33,575 bases of DNA from Candidatus Atribacteria bacterium (GCA_029553585.1 JAKPKS010000160.1:1-33575), one strand, 5' to 3'; numbered from the stretch's first letter, positions 14,588 to 22,514 are shown. Numbers and translations are program-made. Notes: generated by a model not told the origin, from the sequence alone.

Positions 14588-14634
14588 AACCTCGTCCCTT
14601 GTAATTAATTGTTACAGGTGACGAGGTTTTTTAT
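14588..14634 (+). terminator. T-box attenuator terminator of leuS
   Basis: AACCTCGTC pairs with GACGAGGTT over 9 bp, extended inward by CC/GG and TGTAA/TTACA, then a run of T (14627-14632). Its 5' arm overlaps the strand that pairs with the T-box in the antiterminator. Confidence 0.9.
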
Positions 14635-14667
14635 TATAAGAGAGTTTTAGGAGAGTGAAATACTACA

Positions 14668-17156
14668 ATGAAAGAGAGTTATGATTTTAAAATAATAGAG
14701 CAAAAATGGCAAAACTATTGGTATGGAGAAAAACTATTCAAAAGCAAAGTACAATCAGACCATAAAAAATATTATGTTCTGGAGATGTTTCCTTATCCTT
14801 CTGGCGAACCACACATGGGGCATGTCAAGAATTATGTTATAGGAGATGTAGTTGCACGTTATAAACATAGCAGGGGATTCAACATTCTACACCCTATGGG
14901 CTGGGATTCCTTTGGCTTACCTGCTGAGAACGCTGCCATACAGCATCAGATTCATCCTGCTATCTGGACCTCGGAAAATATAAAAAAGATGAAAAATACC
15001 TTACTCTCTATGGGTATAAGTTATGACTGGAGCCGTGAACTATCTACCTGCAGTCCTGAATACTATAAATGGACTCAATGGATGTTCTTACAACTTTACA
15101 AAAATGGGCTTGCTTACAAAAAGAAGGCAGTAGTAAATTGGTGTCCTTCCTGTGCCACAGTGTTGGCTAATGAACAGGTAGTTAATGGTGGCTGCGAGAG
15201 ATGTGGTGCCGAGGTGACTAAAAAAGAATTATCCCAATGGTTTTTCAAGATTACCAATTACGCTCAGCAACTTTTGGATGATATGCAGATTCTGGAAGAA
15301 TGGCCTGAACGTGTCTTAACAATGCAGAGGAACTGGATTGGAAGAAGTGAGGGTGCCTTGGTAAAATTCTCTATTTCCGGTACCGATCAAGCTTTTTCAG
15401 TTTTTACTACCAGACCGGATACTCTTTATGGAGTAACCTTTTTTGTCCTTTCTCCGGAACATCCTCTTGTGGAGGGATTGATAAAGGGTACTGATTATGA
15501 AGAAGAAGTAACAAAATTCAAAGAGGAATTTCTGAAGGAGAATATTACCGAAAGGGATATAGCCACAGCTGAAAAAAGAGGATGTTTTACGGGTCGATAT
15601 GTCATAAACCCCTTAAACCAGGAAAAAGTTCCTATCTGGTTGGCAAATTATGTACTGATGGAATATGGAACCGGTATGGTTATGGGAGTACCGGCACATG
15701 ACCAGAGAGATTTTGAATTTGCACTAAAATATAATTTACCAATAAGAATTGTCATTCAATCTGAACACCCCGAAAATGATTTAAAGGAAGCTTTTACCCA
15801 GGAAGGGATAATGGTCAATTCTGAGAAATATAATGGACTTCCCAGCGATCAGGGCAGGGAAATGATTATTGAGCATCTGGAAGAAACAGGATTGGGTAAA
15901 AGAGAGGTTAATTATCGTTTAAAAGATTGGTTGATTTCCAGACAGCGTTACTGGGGCGCCCCTATACCAATTATTTATTGCCCAAAATGCGGGATGGTGC
16001 CTGTACCGGAGCAGGATCTGCCGGTATATCTCCCCAGAGATGTTGATTTTAAGCCAACAGGATTGTCCCCTCTACTTTCCAGTAAAGAATTTTTACATAC
16101 CACCTGTCCTCAATGTGGCGAGCCGGCAACCAGGGATACTGATACTATGGATACTTTTGTCTGTTCTTCCTGGTATTACCTTCGTTTTTGTTCTCCACAC
16201 CTGGCTGATAGACCATTTGATAAGGAGGAGCTCCATTACTGGATGCCGGTAGATCAGTATATTGGCGGAGTAGAACACGCCATTCTACATCTTTTATATT
16301 CACGATTTTTTGTTAAGGCTCTCTATGATATGGGCTTTCTTAAATTCAAAGAACCCTTCAAACGCCTTTTTACTCAGGGTATGGTCTGCAAAGATGGAGC
16401 GGCAATGTCCAAATCAAAGGGTAATGTAGTAACTCCTGGTCATATTTTTAATCAATTTGGAGTTGATGCCACCAGGTTAATGATGCTTTTCGCCGGCCCC
16501 CCGGAATTGGATATGGAGTGGAGCGAAAAGGGCATCGAAGGCGCTTCTCGGTTTTTAAATCGTGTTTGGCGAGTAATCTATCACTACCGGAAATTGTTTC
16601 AGGAAAAAACTGTACTAAGTCTGCTCAAAAATAATTCAGTTGGTACAGAGTTTAAAAAATTGGAAAGGAAAACCCAGCAAACCATAAAAAAAGTGACAGA
16701 AGATATTGAAGAAAGATTTCACTTTAATACTGCCATTAGTGCCATTATGGAATTGGTTAATGAACTTTATGCTCTAAAGATTAAATTAACCTATATCAAT
16801 GAAGCGGAAAAGGTAATTTTAAAGTCAGCCATAGAAAACATTATCAAATTATTAAGTCCCATAGTTCCCCATTTTTGTGAGGAATTGTGGCATGAAATTG
16901 GCTATGAACAAAGCCTTTATTTCACAGCTTGGCCCCAATTTGATCACCAGCTGATTAAAGAAGAAGAGGTTATTATTGTGGTTCAGATAAATGGTAAATT
17001 ACGTGATAAAATTGAGGTTTTATCCGGCAGCAATGAAGAATTTATAAAAAAGGCAGTCATGGAGCTACCTAAAATAAAAAAGTGGGTAAGGGGTAAAAAT
17101 ATTGATAAGATTATCTATATTCCAGAGAAATTGGTAAATATCGTAGTACACTGAAG
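14668..17156 (+). CDS. leuS: Leucyl-tRNA synthetase
   Basis: This class I synthetase charges tRNA-Leu in the cytoplasm. The 828-residue length is normal for bacterial LeuRS. It has the HIGH-type motif HMGH (49-52, in [12 protein letters not shown]), a zinc-type CPSC...CERCG knuckle, the CP1 editing domain with [20 protein letters not shown], a second CPKC...CPQC pair, and the MSKSK signature at 580-584. The C-terminal extension ends [14 protein letters not shown], as in bacterial enzymes. The ATG follows AGGAGAG at a slightly long spacing. Expression should be controlled by the T-box leader upstream, which senses uncharged tRNA-Leu. The TGA stop is at 17152-17154. Transcription probably ends in the 260-base gap before ssb, where no strong terminator was found. 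Confidence 0.97.
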
Positions 17157-17414
17157 TAAACATTTTTTGTTGTCCTTATTTCTTGTTTCTGTTAGTATAT
17201 AATTGATAAATTGAGAATTGTTATTTTTTTTCCATAATTTTAATGTATTAGAAATACCTTGTTAATCAAAGTTATTAATTTTTATAATTTTTGTATTTAG
17301 ACAAGCCTGGAGTCATTGAAAAAGGGAAAAATAAAATTAAATAGAGTTGACCTAAAATTAAATATAAGGTTGAAAGGATGGTAATAATCTTTTTACCTTG
17401 AAAGGGGAATTGAA

Positions 17415-17891
17415 ATGGCTTCTTTTGGTGATTTAAATTGCTTTATAGGAATTGGGCGCCTAACCAGGGACCCTGAATTGAGGTATACTCCTTCCGGGAG
17501 GGCAGTTTGCAGGTTTGGTCTGGCTATTAACCGCAGTTTTAAAAATCAGGACGGGACTAGTGTGGAGGATACCCTGTTTATTAATATTTCGGTCTGGGGT
17601 AAACAGGCAGAACACTGTTCCCAGTATTTAAAAAAAGGGAGGAGAATCGCCGTTAATGGTGAGTTAAGGGCTAACAATTGGGTGGATAGAGAAGGGAATA
17701 AGAGAGTGTCTTTTGAAATTAATGCCCGAACTGTTCAGTTTTTGGATTCTCTGAAAGACCTGGATGCAGCTGCCGGCGATGAATATTCCAGAGGAGGAAC
17801 TTTTAACGAAGAAGAACTGGGAGAAGAAACTGCTGAAGAAGAAAATAGTTATACTGAAGAAAAACCTAACGAAGATGATATTCCCTTCTAA
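17415..17891 (+). CDS. ssb: Single-stranded DNA-binding protein
   Basis: This 158-residue SSB protects single-stranded DNA during replication and repair and recruits partner proteins. The N-terminal OB fold (to about residue 112) is clear: NCFIGIGRLTRDPELRYTPSG, VCRFGLAINRSF, TLFINISVWGKQAE and LKKGRRIAVNGELRANNW. The C-terminal half is an acidic, Glu-rich linker ending in DDIPF, the tip that contacts partner proteins. AAGGGG precedes the ATG. It is not grouped with rpsF and rpsR, the common bacterial arrangement. A TTGACC at 17347 suggests a promoter, but its -10 partner is unclear. It is followed by the tRNA operon. Confidence 0.95.
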   Translation: MASFGDLNCFIGIGRLTRDPELRYTPSGRAVCRFGLAINRSFKNQDGTSVEDTLFINISVWGKQAEHCSQYLKKGRRIAVNGELRANNWVDREGNKRVSFEINARTVQFLDSLKDLDAAAGDEYSRGGTFNEEELGEETAEEENSYTEEKPNEDDIPF

Positions 17892-17966
17892 ACAGAGAAT
17901 GTTTTTATTCAATAAATCCAGAATATGTTAACATTTATTAAAAGAAATAAACTCATTTTAATAACT

Positions 17967-17985
17967 TAAAAAATCAATCTTTTTA
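17967..17985. repeat. Copy 2 of the 19-base motif
   Basis: TAAAAAATCAATCTTTTTA, identical to 14174-14192. It lies 10 bases before the -35 box of the tRNA operon promoter. The flanks differ between the copies, so the sharing is limited to this self-complementary core. Confidence 0.45.
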
Positions 17986-17995
17986 TCAGTTTTTA

Positions 17996-18024
17996 TAGAC
18001 AAAGAAAAAAAGAGATGTTATAAT
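17996..18024 (+). promoter_or_regulatory. Promoter of the six-tRNA operon
   Basis: TAGACA (17996-18001), a 17-base spacer and TATAAT (18019-18024). It is about 33 bases before the first tRNA. No separate promoter for thrS is evident, so this one may serve it too. Confidence 0.75.
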
Positions 18025-18056
18025 TAACCTTGCAGTTTCAAGGAAGTTTAGCATGG

Positions 18057-18132
18057 GGGCGGATAGCTCAGTAGGGAGAGCACTGGTTTTACACGCCAGG
18101 GGTCACAGGTTCAAGCCCTGTTCCGCCCACCA
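18057..18132 (+). tRNA. tRNA-Val (TAC)
   Basis: Acceptor GGGCGGA/TCCGCCC, anticodon arm CTGGT-TTTACAC-GCCAG with anticodon TAC, discriminator A and encoded CCA. It is first of six tRNAs in one operon. Confidence 0.95.
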
Positions 18133-18145
18133 GTGGTTTTAAAAC

Positions 18146-18224
18146 GGGGTCGTAGTGCAGTCTGGTCCAACACGCCTGCCTGTCACGCAGGAGAACGCGG
18201 GTTCAAATCCCGTCGGCCCCGCCA
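18146..18224 (+). tRNA. tRNA-Asp (GTC)
   Basis: Acceptor GGGGTCG/CGGCCCC, anticodon arm CCTGC-CTGTCAC-GCAGG with anticodon GTC, discriminator G as expected for Asp, and encoded CCA. Confidence 0.95.
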
Positions 18225-18249
18225 TTTTTTTAAACTGGCAGTAAAATTT

Positions 18250-18325
18250 GCCGAGATAGCTCAGTCGGTAGAGCAGTGGACTGAAAATCCACGTGTCCCC
18301 AGTTCAACTCTGGGTCTCGGCACCA
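18250..18325 (+). tRNA. tRNA-Phe (GAA)
   Basis: Acceptor GCCGAGA/TCTCGGC, anticodon loop CTGAAAA with anticodon GAA, discriminator A and encoded CCA. This would be the effector sensed by the pheS T-box leader about 4 kb downstream. Confidence 0.95.
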
Positions 18326-18338
18326 ATAATATTTATTT

Positions 18339-18413
18339 GCGGAAATAGCTCAGCGGTAGAGCATCGCCTTGCCAAGGCGAGGGTCGCGGGTTCAAATCCC
18401 GTTTTCCGCTCCA
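18339..18413 (+). tRNA. tRNA-Gly (GCC)
   Basis: Acceptor GCGGAAA/TTTCCGC, anticodon loop TTGCCAA with anticodon GCC, discriminator T as expected for Gly, and encoded CCA. Confidence 0.95.
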
Positions 18414-18448
18414 GTGTCTTATTTAAATTATCTATTTAAAAAAACTGA

Positions 18449-18522
18449 GGCGGCATAGCCAAGCGGGAAGGCAGAGGACTGCAAATCCTTCATCCTCGGT
18501 TCAAATCCGAGTGCCGCCTCCA
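18449..18522 (+). tRNA. tRNA-Cys (GCA)
   Basis: Acceptor GGCGGCA/TGCCGCC, anticodon loop CTGCAAA with anticodon GCA, discriminator T as expected for Cys, and encoded CCA. Confidence 0.95.
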
Positions 18523-18547
18523 CTTATAAGAGTTGTTTTAACAGGGT

Positions 18548-18622
18548 GGGCGGTTAGTTCAGTGGAAGAATGCTTCCTTGACACGGAAGAGGTCACTGGT
18601 TCAATCCCAGTACCGCCCACCA
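18548..18622 (+). tRNA. tRNA-Val (GAC)
   Basis: Acceptor GGGCGGT/ACCGCCC, anticodon arm CTTCC-TTGACAC-GGAAG with anticodon GAC, discriminator A and encoded CCA. It is the second valine tRNA of the operon and the last before thrS. Confidence 0.95.
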
Positions 18623-18684
18623 TTTATATATTTTTATTATTTTTTTAGAAAAGAAATCAGAAAGGAAGTAACTCTTTCAACGAT

Positions 18685-18732
18685 AACAATGAGTAATAAA
18701 AAAATCTCATGTTAGTTAACGTGAGTTTTTTT
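18685..18732 (+). terminator. Terminator/attenuator between the tRNA operon and thrS
   Basis: CTCATGTT (18706-18713) pairs with AACGTGAG (18718-18725) around AGTT, followed by seven T (18726-18732): a good intrinsic terminator only about 19 bases before the thrS ATG. Upstream, AACaATGAG (18685-18693) can pair with the terminator's 5' arm CTCATGTT, giving a mutually exclusive antiterminator. The sequence lacks the T-box consensus. It either ends the tRNA operon or attenuates thrS. Confidence 0.75.
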
Positions 18733-18750
18733 GTTTTGGGGGAACAATCA

Positions 18751-20658
18751 ATGGGAGAAATATCTGTTTGTTTATGGGATGGTCGGAAAGTCAATATTGA
18801 TTCAGGAATAACCTTCTATGAACTACTAAAACAATATGATTTACAATTAGCTGAAGAGGCATTGGCTGTAAAAATTGGTGGTATCAAAAAAAGTCTTTTT
18901 GATAAACCGGAAAATCAGGATAAGATTGAAGTAATTACTTATCAGAGCAAAGAAGGAAAAGAAATATTTTTTCATAGTACCTCACATATTATGGCACAGG
19001 CAGTTCAGGAGCTCTACCCTGGTACCAAACTATCCATTGGTCCGGCAATAGAAGAAGGGTTCTATTACGATTTTGATTCAGAACATATCTTTTCTCCTGA
19101 AGATTTTCCGGTAATCGAAAAAGAGATGAAAGAAATAGTGAAAAAGAATCTTCCTTTTCAGAAAAATATTATAAAAAAGGAAGAAGCAATCAAATTGTTC
19201 AGAGAGAGGAACGAGGTATATAAGGTTGAATTACTGGAGGAGATAAACGAGGATTGTGTAACTGTATATCAGCAGGGGGATTTTATTGATTTATGTCGCG
19301 GACCCCATGTTCCTTCTACTAAAAAAATCACAGCCTTCAAATTGTTAAGTGTTGCCGGTGCCTACTGGCGGGGCGATGAAAAGAATAAAATGCTACAAAG
19401 AATATATGGTATCTCCTTTCCCTCCCGGGATGACTTAGATAATTATTTACATTTTTTAGAGGAAGCTAAAAGAAGAGACCATCGAAAAATCGGAAAAGAG
19501 CTCGATTTGTTTAGTTTCCATGATGAGGGTATCGGATTTCCTTTTTTTCATCCCAAAGGAATGATTATTCGAAATCTGCTGGAAAATTATTGGCGTGAAG
19601 AGCATACGAAAAGGGGATATCAGGAAATAAAAACCCCCATTATTCTCAATAAATCCTTATGGATGCAATCTGGTCATTGGGACCATTATAAAGAAAATAT
19701 GTATTTTACCAGGATAGATGACGAGGATTTTGCCGTAAAACCGATGAATTGCCCTGGCGGCATTCTGATCTATAAAAACAGATTGCATAGTTATAAAGAA
19801 CTCCCCCTGAGGGTAGCAGAGCTGGGATTAGTTCACCGACATGAACTATCCGGGGTGCTGCATGGTTTGTTCCGGGTTCGTTCTTTTACTCAGGATGATG
19901 CACATCTCTATATGATGTCCTCTCAAATAAAAGAAGAAATTCAGAACCTGATTGAATTTGAAGGGTTTTTTTATAAGGCTTTTGGTTTTGACTATGATAT
20001 CGAGTTAAGTACTAAACCCGAAAATGCCATGGGTTCTGATGATGTATGGGCAAAAGCTATAAATAGTTTGAAAGATGCTTTAGACGATAAGGGAATAGTT
20101 TATAAAATTAATGAGGGTGAAGGTGCCTTTTATGGACCTAAAATCGATTTTCACCTCAAGGACTGCCTTGGAAGAAAATGGCAATGCGGTACCGTGCAGC
20201 TTGATTTTCTTATGCCGGAAAAATTTGATCTTTATTATGTAAACTCTCAGGGTGAAAAAGAGAGACCAGTAATGGTACATAGAACGATTATGGGCAGTTT
20301 GGAGCGTTTTATTGGCATCTTAATTGAACAATTTGCCGGTGCCTTTCCTACCTGGTTGGCCCCAATTCAGGTTATTTTGTTGCCTATTGCTGACCGGCAT
20401 ATCGAATATGGTCGTAAATTAGAAAAGATTCTATTCGATAATAATATTCGAGTGGAGCTTGATGAGGATAATGAAAAAATTGGGGCTAAAATAAGAAGAG
20501 CTGAAATGCAAAAAATCCCCTATATGTTAATTTTTGGAGATCAGGAAGTAGAGAATAATTCAATCAATGTTAGGAAACGGGCTGAAGGTGATTTAGGCTC
20601 ATCATCTATGGAACAATTTTTAGAAAGGATTAAGATAGAAATCAGGGAAAAATCTTAA
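18751..20658 (+). CDS. thrS: Threonyl-tRNA synthetase
   Basis: This class II synthetase charges tRNA-Thr. From this start it has 635 residues: an N-terminal TGS domain (about 1-62), the editing domain with HSTSH (75-79) and SIGPAIEEGFYYDF, the catalytic core with MNCPGG (C334 as a zinc ligand) and HRHELSGVLHGLFRVRSFTQDD, and the anticodon-binding domain from about VILLPIAD. The ATG at 18751 follows TTGGGGGAAC. An in-frame ATG at 18709 would add 14 residues encoded by a terminator hairpin and is rejected. There is no T-box, unlike many Gram-positive thrS genes. The terminator immediately upstream, with an alternative pairing, suggests attenuation of transcription reading through from the tRNA operon. 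Confidence 0.96.
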   Translation: MGEISVCLWDGRKVNIDSGITFYELLKQYDLQLAEEALAVKIGGIKKSLFDKPENQDKIEVITYQSKEGKEIFFHSTSHIMAQAVQELYPGTKLSIGPAIEEGFYYDFDSEHIFSPEDFPVIEKEMKEIVKKNLPFQKNIIKKEEAIKLFRERNEVYKVELLEEINEDCVTVYQQGDFIDLCRGPHVPSTKKITAFKLLSVAGAYWRGDEKNKMLQRIYGISFPSRDDLDNYLHFLEEAKRRDHRKIGKELDLFSFHDEGIGFPFFHPKGMIIRNLLENYWREEHTKRGYQEIKTPIILNKSLWMQSGHWDHYKENMYFTRIDDEDFAVKPMNCPGGILIYKNRLHSYKELPLRVAELGLVHRHELSGVLHGLFRVRSFTQDDAHLYMMSSQIKEEIQNLIEFEGFFYKAFGFDYDIELSTKPENAMGSDDVWAKAINSLKDALDDKGIVYKINEGEGAFYGPKIDFHLKDCLGRKWQCGTVQLDFLMPEKFDLYYVNSQGEKERPVMVHRTIMGSLERFIGILIEQFAGAFPTWLAPIQVILLPIADRHIEYGRKLEKILFDNNIRVELDEDNEKIGAKIRRAEMQKIPYMLIFGDQEVENNSINVRKRAEGDLGSSSMEQFLERIKIEIREKS

Positions 20659-20788
20659 AGCTGAAAATTGTACCACGATAGGATAGTGAGTAGAAGAAAT
20701 GTATGGTACCCATTTAAGATTGGTGATATATTAAAAGATAATAATTAACATAAATAAACTGTCAAATCGTTCTTAAAAAAATACCTTA

Positions 20789-20817
20789 TTGACTAAGAAA
20801 AAGCAATATGCTATATT
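20789..20817 (+). promoter_or_regulatory. Promoter of infC-rpmI-rplT
   Basis: TTGACT (20789-20794), a 17-base spacer and TATATT (20812-20817). The leader to the infC start is only about 50 bases, too short for the L20-binding leaders known in some Bacillota. Confidence 0.75.
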
Positions 20818-20874
20818 CATTTTACAAGATTTTTAAATAATAGAAAAGATATCCTATTGAAGGAGGAATGTGAA

Positions 20875-21396
20875 ATAAAGTCAAAATCTAATTTTCGGGT
20901 GAATCAGGAGATTAAGGCTCAAAAAATTCGCTTAATTGGACATGATGGAAAACAACTTGGCCTGGTTGATAGAGAAGCAGCTTTGGAAGAAGCACAAAAA
21001 GTTAATCTCGATTTAGTGGAAGTATCACCTGAAGCCAGCCCGCCTGTTTGTCGTATTATGGATTATGGTAAATACCGTTATATGATAGAGAAAAGGGCGA
21101 AATCAGGTAAAAAGAAACAAAAGGCAACTACGTTAAAGGAAATTAAGATACGTCCCAGTATTGGAGAGCATGATTATCAGTTTAAGGTAAGGCAGATCCA
21201 AAATTTTTTACAGGATGAAAATCGTGTTAAAGTTACAGTGATGTTTCGGGGAAGAGAAATGAAATTTGTTGAGTTAGGACAAGAGCTTTTAGATCGGGTG
21301 ATATTGGAAACAAATGAGTTTGCTAAAGTGGAGAGAAAGCCGAAATTAGAAGGAAGAAATATGACTTTAATTCTTATTTCTAACAAGAGTAATTAA
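20875..21396 (+). CDS. infC: Translation initiation factor IF-3, apparent ATA start codon
   Basis: IF-3 binds the 30S subunit and checks start codon-anticodon pairing. The 173 residues show the N-domain FRVNQEIKAQKIRLIG...LGLVD, LVEVSPEASPPVCRIMDYGKY, the lysine-rich linker, and the C-domain LKEIKIRPSIGEHDYQFKVRQIQNFL. The near-perfect AAGGAGG (20860-20866) is 8 bases before an in-frame ATA at 20875. The only other upstream start-like codon, TTG at 20857, lies in front of that SD with no SD of its own. IF-3 itself discriminates against AUU/AUC/AUA starts, and in E. coli the infC AUU start gives autorepression. The same logic is inferred here with AUA. It heads the conserved infC-rpmI-rplT cluster. 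Confidence 0.92.
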   Translation: MKSKSNFRVNQEIKAQKIRLIGHDGKQLGLVDREAALEEAQKVNLDLVEVSPEASPPVCRIMDYGKYRYMIEKRAKSGKKKQKATTLKEIKIRPSIGEHDYQFKVRQIQNFLQDENRVKVTVMFRGREMKFVELGQELLDRVILETNEFAKVERKPKLEGRNMTLILISNKSN

Positions 21397-21576
21397 GAGT
21401 ATCCTATTTAATTTATAAATTTTATACCTATATAATTACTACTATAAGTAAGTTCTTTTTTTTAGGTAAACAATATTTGATATAATATTAAAAGGATTGA
21501 AATTAAATATCTTAACAATTAACAATTGATAGCAAAGAAGTGAATTATTGAAGTAATAAATGGAGGAATATCAATA

Positions 21577-21774
21577 ATGCCCAAAATGAAAACACACCGT
21601 GGTGCTGCAAAACGTTTTAAAGTAACAGCTACCGGAAAAATAATGCATGCTAGGACCAATAAAAACCATATATTGACCAAAAAGGCACCTAAAAGAAAGA
21701 GGCAATTAGCTAAGTTAACTACTATTGCTAAAAGTGATAGTAAAAAAATAAAACAGTTACTTCCTTATCTATAG
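21577..21774 (+). CDS. rpmI: 50S ribosomal protein L35
   Basis: This 65-residue, very basic large-subunit protein begins [20 protein letters not shown] and contains [15 protein letters not shown], as in L35 of all bacteria. The ATG follows GGAGGAATATCAATA. It sits between infC and rplT as is conserved in most bacteria. The 180-base gap after infC contains a TATAAT-like box near 21480, with a poor -35, which could be an internal promoter. Confidence 0.97.
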   Translation: MPKMKTHRGAAKRFKVTATGKIMHARTNKNHILTKKAPKRKRQLAKLTTIAKSDSKKIKQLLPYL

Positions 21775-21837
21775 GATAATATTTTTATAACATTATTAGT
21801 TAAACTGAATCAAGTACTTGTATGAGGAGAGAAAGTT

Positions 21838-22194
21838 ATGCCAAGAGTAAATACCAGTGTCGCTTCCAGAAGCAGAAGAAAAAAGATACTTAAGTCTGCC
21901 AAGGGGTATTGGGGTGGCAAGAGTAAATTATTGCGTACCGCAAAAGATGCAGTTAGAAAGTCTTTAGCCTATGCTTATCGCGATAGGAGAGTTAAAAAAA
22001 GAGATTTTAGGAGTCTCTGGATTACCCGTATAGGTATTGCTGCCAAAGGAGAAGGAACTTCCTACAGCCAATTGATGAATGCCCTTAAAAAAGCTAATAT
22101 ACAAATAAATAGAAAGATGTTAGCGGAAATGGCTGTTTACCATAGTGAAGGCTTTAGTCAGCTGATAGCCATGGTTAGGGCAGGGAGTGAATAG
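21838..22194 (+). CDS. rplT: 50S ribosomal protein L20
   Basis: This 118-residue large-subunit assembly protein contains [24 protein letters not shown] and [22 protein letters not shown], with the typical basic N-terminal extension. GAGGAGAG precedes the ATG. It is the last gene of infC-rpmI-rplT. In other bacteria L20 represses this operon post-transcriptionally, but no recognisable L20 site was seen in the short infC leader. A T-run follows the stop without a convincing hairpin. Confidence 0.97.
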   Translation: MPRVNTSVASRSRRKKILKSAKGYWGGKSKLLRTAKDAVRKSLAYAYRDRRVKKRDFRSLWITRIGIAAKGEGTSYSQLMNALKKANIQINRKMLAEMAVYHSEGFSQLIAMVRAGSE

Positions 22195-22247
22195 TTTTTT
22201 TGCTTAATATAATTATCATAAATTTTTAAAATTGCATAGAGGAAAAA

Positions 22248-22487
22248 TAAAAGACAGTAGATAGGCTTGCTAATAACTGCAAATGTTATTAACCGGTTTA
22301 ATCGAATTTCACTTTTAAAAATCCGGCTGAAAGGAAAAGAATAAGAGTAAGCCAGGACGGACTATTCCGTTACAGATAAAAGAAGAAATTTGGACTTGAA
22401 TCTTAACAAGTCAAAAAGGGTGGTAACGCGGAGAAGTTTATAATTTTCGTCCCTTTATGAGGGATAAATTATAAACTTCTTTTTTTA
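22248..22487 (+). promoter_or_regulatory. T-box riboswitch leader of pheST (Phe UUC specifier), short Stem I
   Basis: Stem I base: TAAAAG (22248-22253) with CTTTTA (22312-22317). The specifier loop is GAAT-TTC-A, with the Phe codon TTC at 22308-22310. The tip is TAATAAC/GTTATTA with a 7-base loop; the AGAGAG element and the GGTTG-type distal loop are absent, so Stem I is compact (about 70 bases). Further on: TCCGGCT/AGCCaGGA, then ACGGA/TCCGT, then a plain Stem III hairpin GACTTG (22393-22398)/CAAGTC (22407-22412). The T-box AGGGTGGTAACGCGG is at 22417-22431, followed by the terminator. Uncharged tRNA-Phe should promote read-through into pheS. Confidence 0.92.
22433..22487 (+). terminator. 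T-box attenuator terminator of pheST
   Basis: GAAGTTTATAATTT (22433-22446) pairs with AAATTATAAACTTC (22466-22479), with an inner TCCCT/AGGGA helix, followed by a run of T (22480-22486). Confidence 0.93.
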
Positions 22488-22514
22488 TACATAGTTCTAT
22501 AAGGAGGGAATCTG

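Larger units (their letters stand above)
14281..14634 (+). promoter_or_regulatory. T-box riboswitch leader of leuS (Leu CUC specifier), interrupted by a tRNA gene
   Basis: Stem I base: GTTaACAGG (14317-14325) pairs with CCTGTaAAC (14397-14405). The specifier loop holds AATA-CTC-A, with the Leu codon CTC at 14393-14395, matching a tRNA-Leu GAG anticodon. Upper Stem I has the AGAGAG element (14349-14354) and a distal hairpin TCAGT/ACTGA around GGTTGGTGTAA. After a Stem II-like region comes the Stem III position, where a 6-bp helix GTAGAT (14470-14475)/ATCTAC (14558-14563) encloses a complete tRNA-Ala gene. The conserved T-box GGGTGGTACCACG is at 14571-14583. It is followed by the competing terminator AACCTCGTC (14588-14596)/GACGAGGTT (14620-14628) with a T-run. 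Uncharged tRNA-Leu is expected to favour antitermination into leuS. How the embedded tRNA affects this is unknown. Confidence 0.9.

Noticed and set aside
18133-18348. A 71-codon reading frame across the tRNA cluster
   Set aside because: It runs through tRNA-Asp and most of tRNA-Phe, and has no ribosome binding site; the open frame is a by-product of tRNA sequence.
18709-18750. A 14-residue N-terminal extension of ThrRS from an upstream ATG
   Set aside because: It is encoded by the terminator hairpin and its T-run; the ATG at 18751 has a good SD.
20670-20710. A terminator from GTACC/GGTAC repeats after thrS
   Set aside because: Only five base pairs around a long loop, and no T-run follows.
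22351-22412. A tRNA-like insertion in the pheS leader, as in the leuS leader
   Set aside because: The region folds into ordinary small hairpins, and there is no T arm, anticodon arm or CCA.
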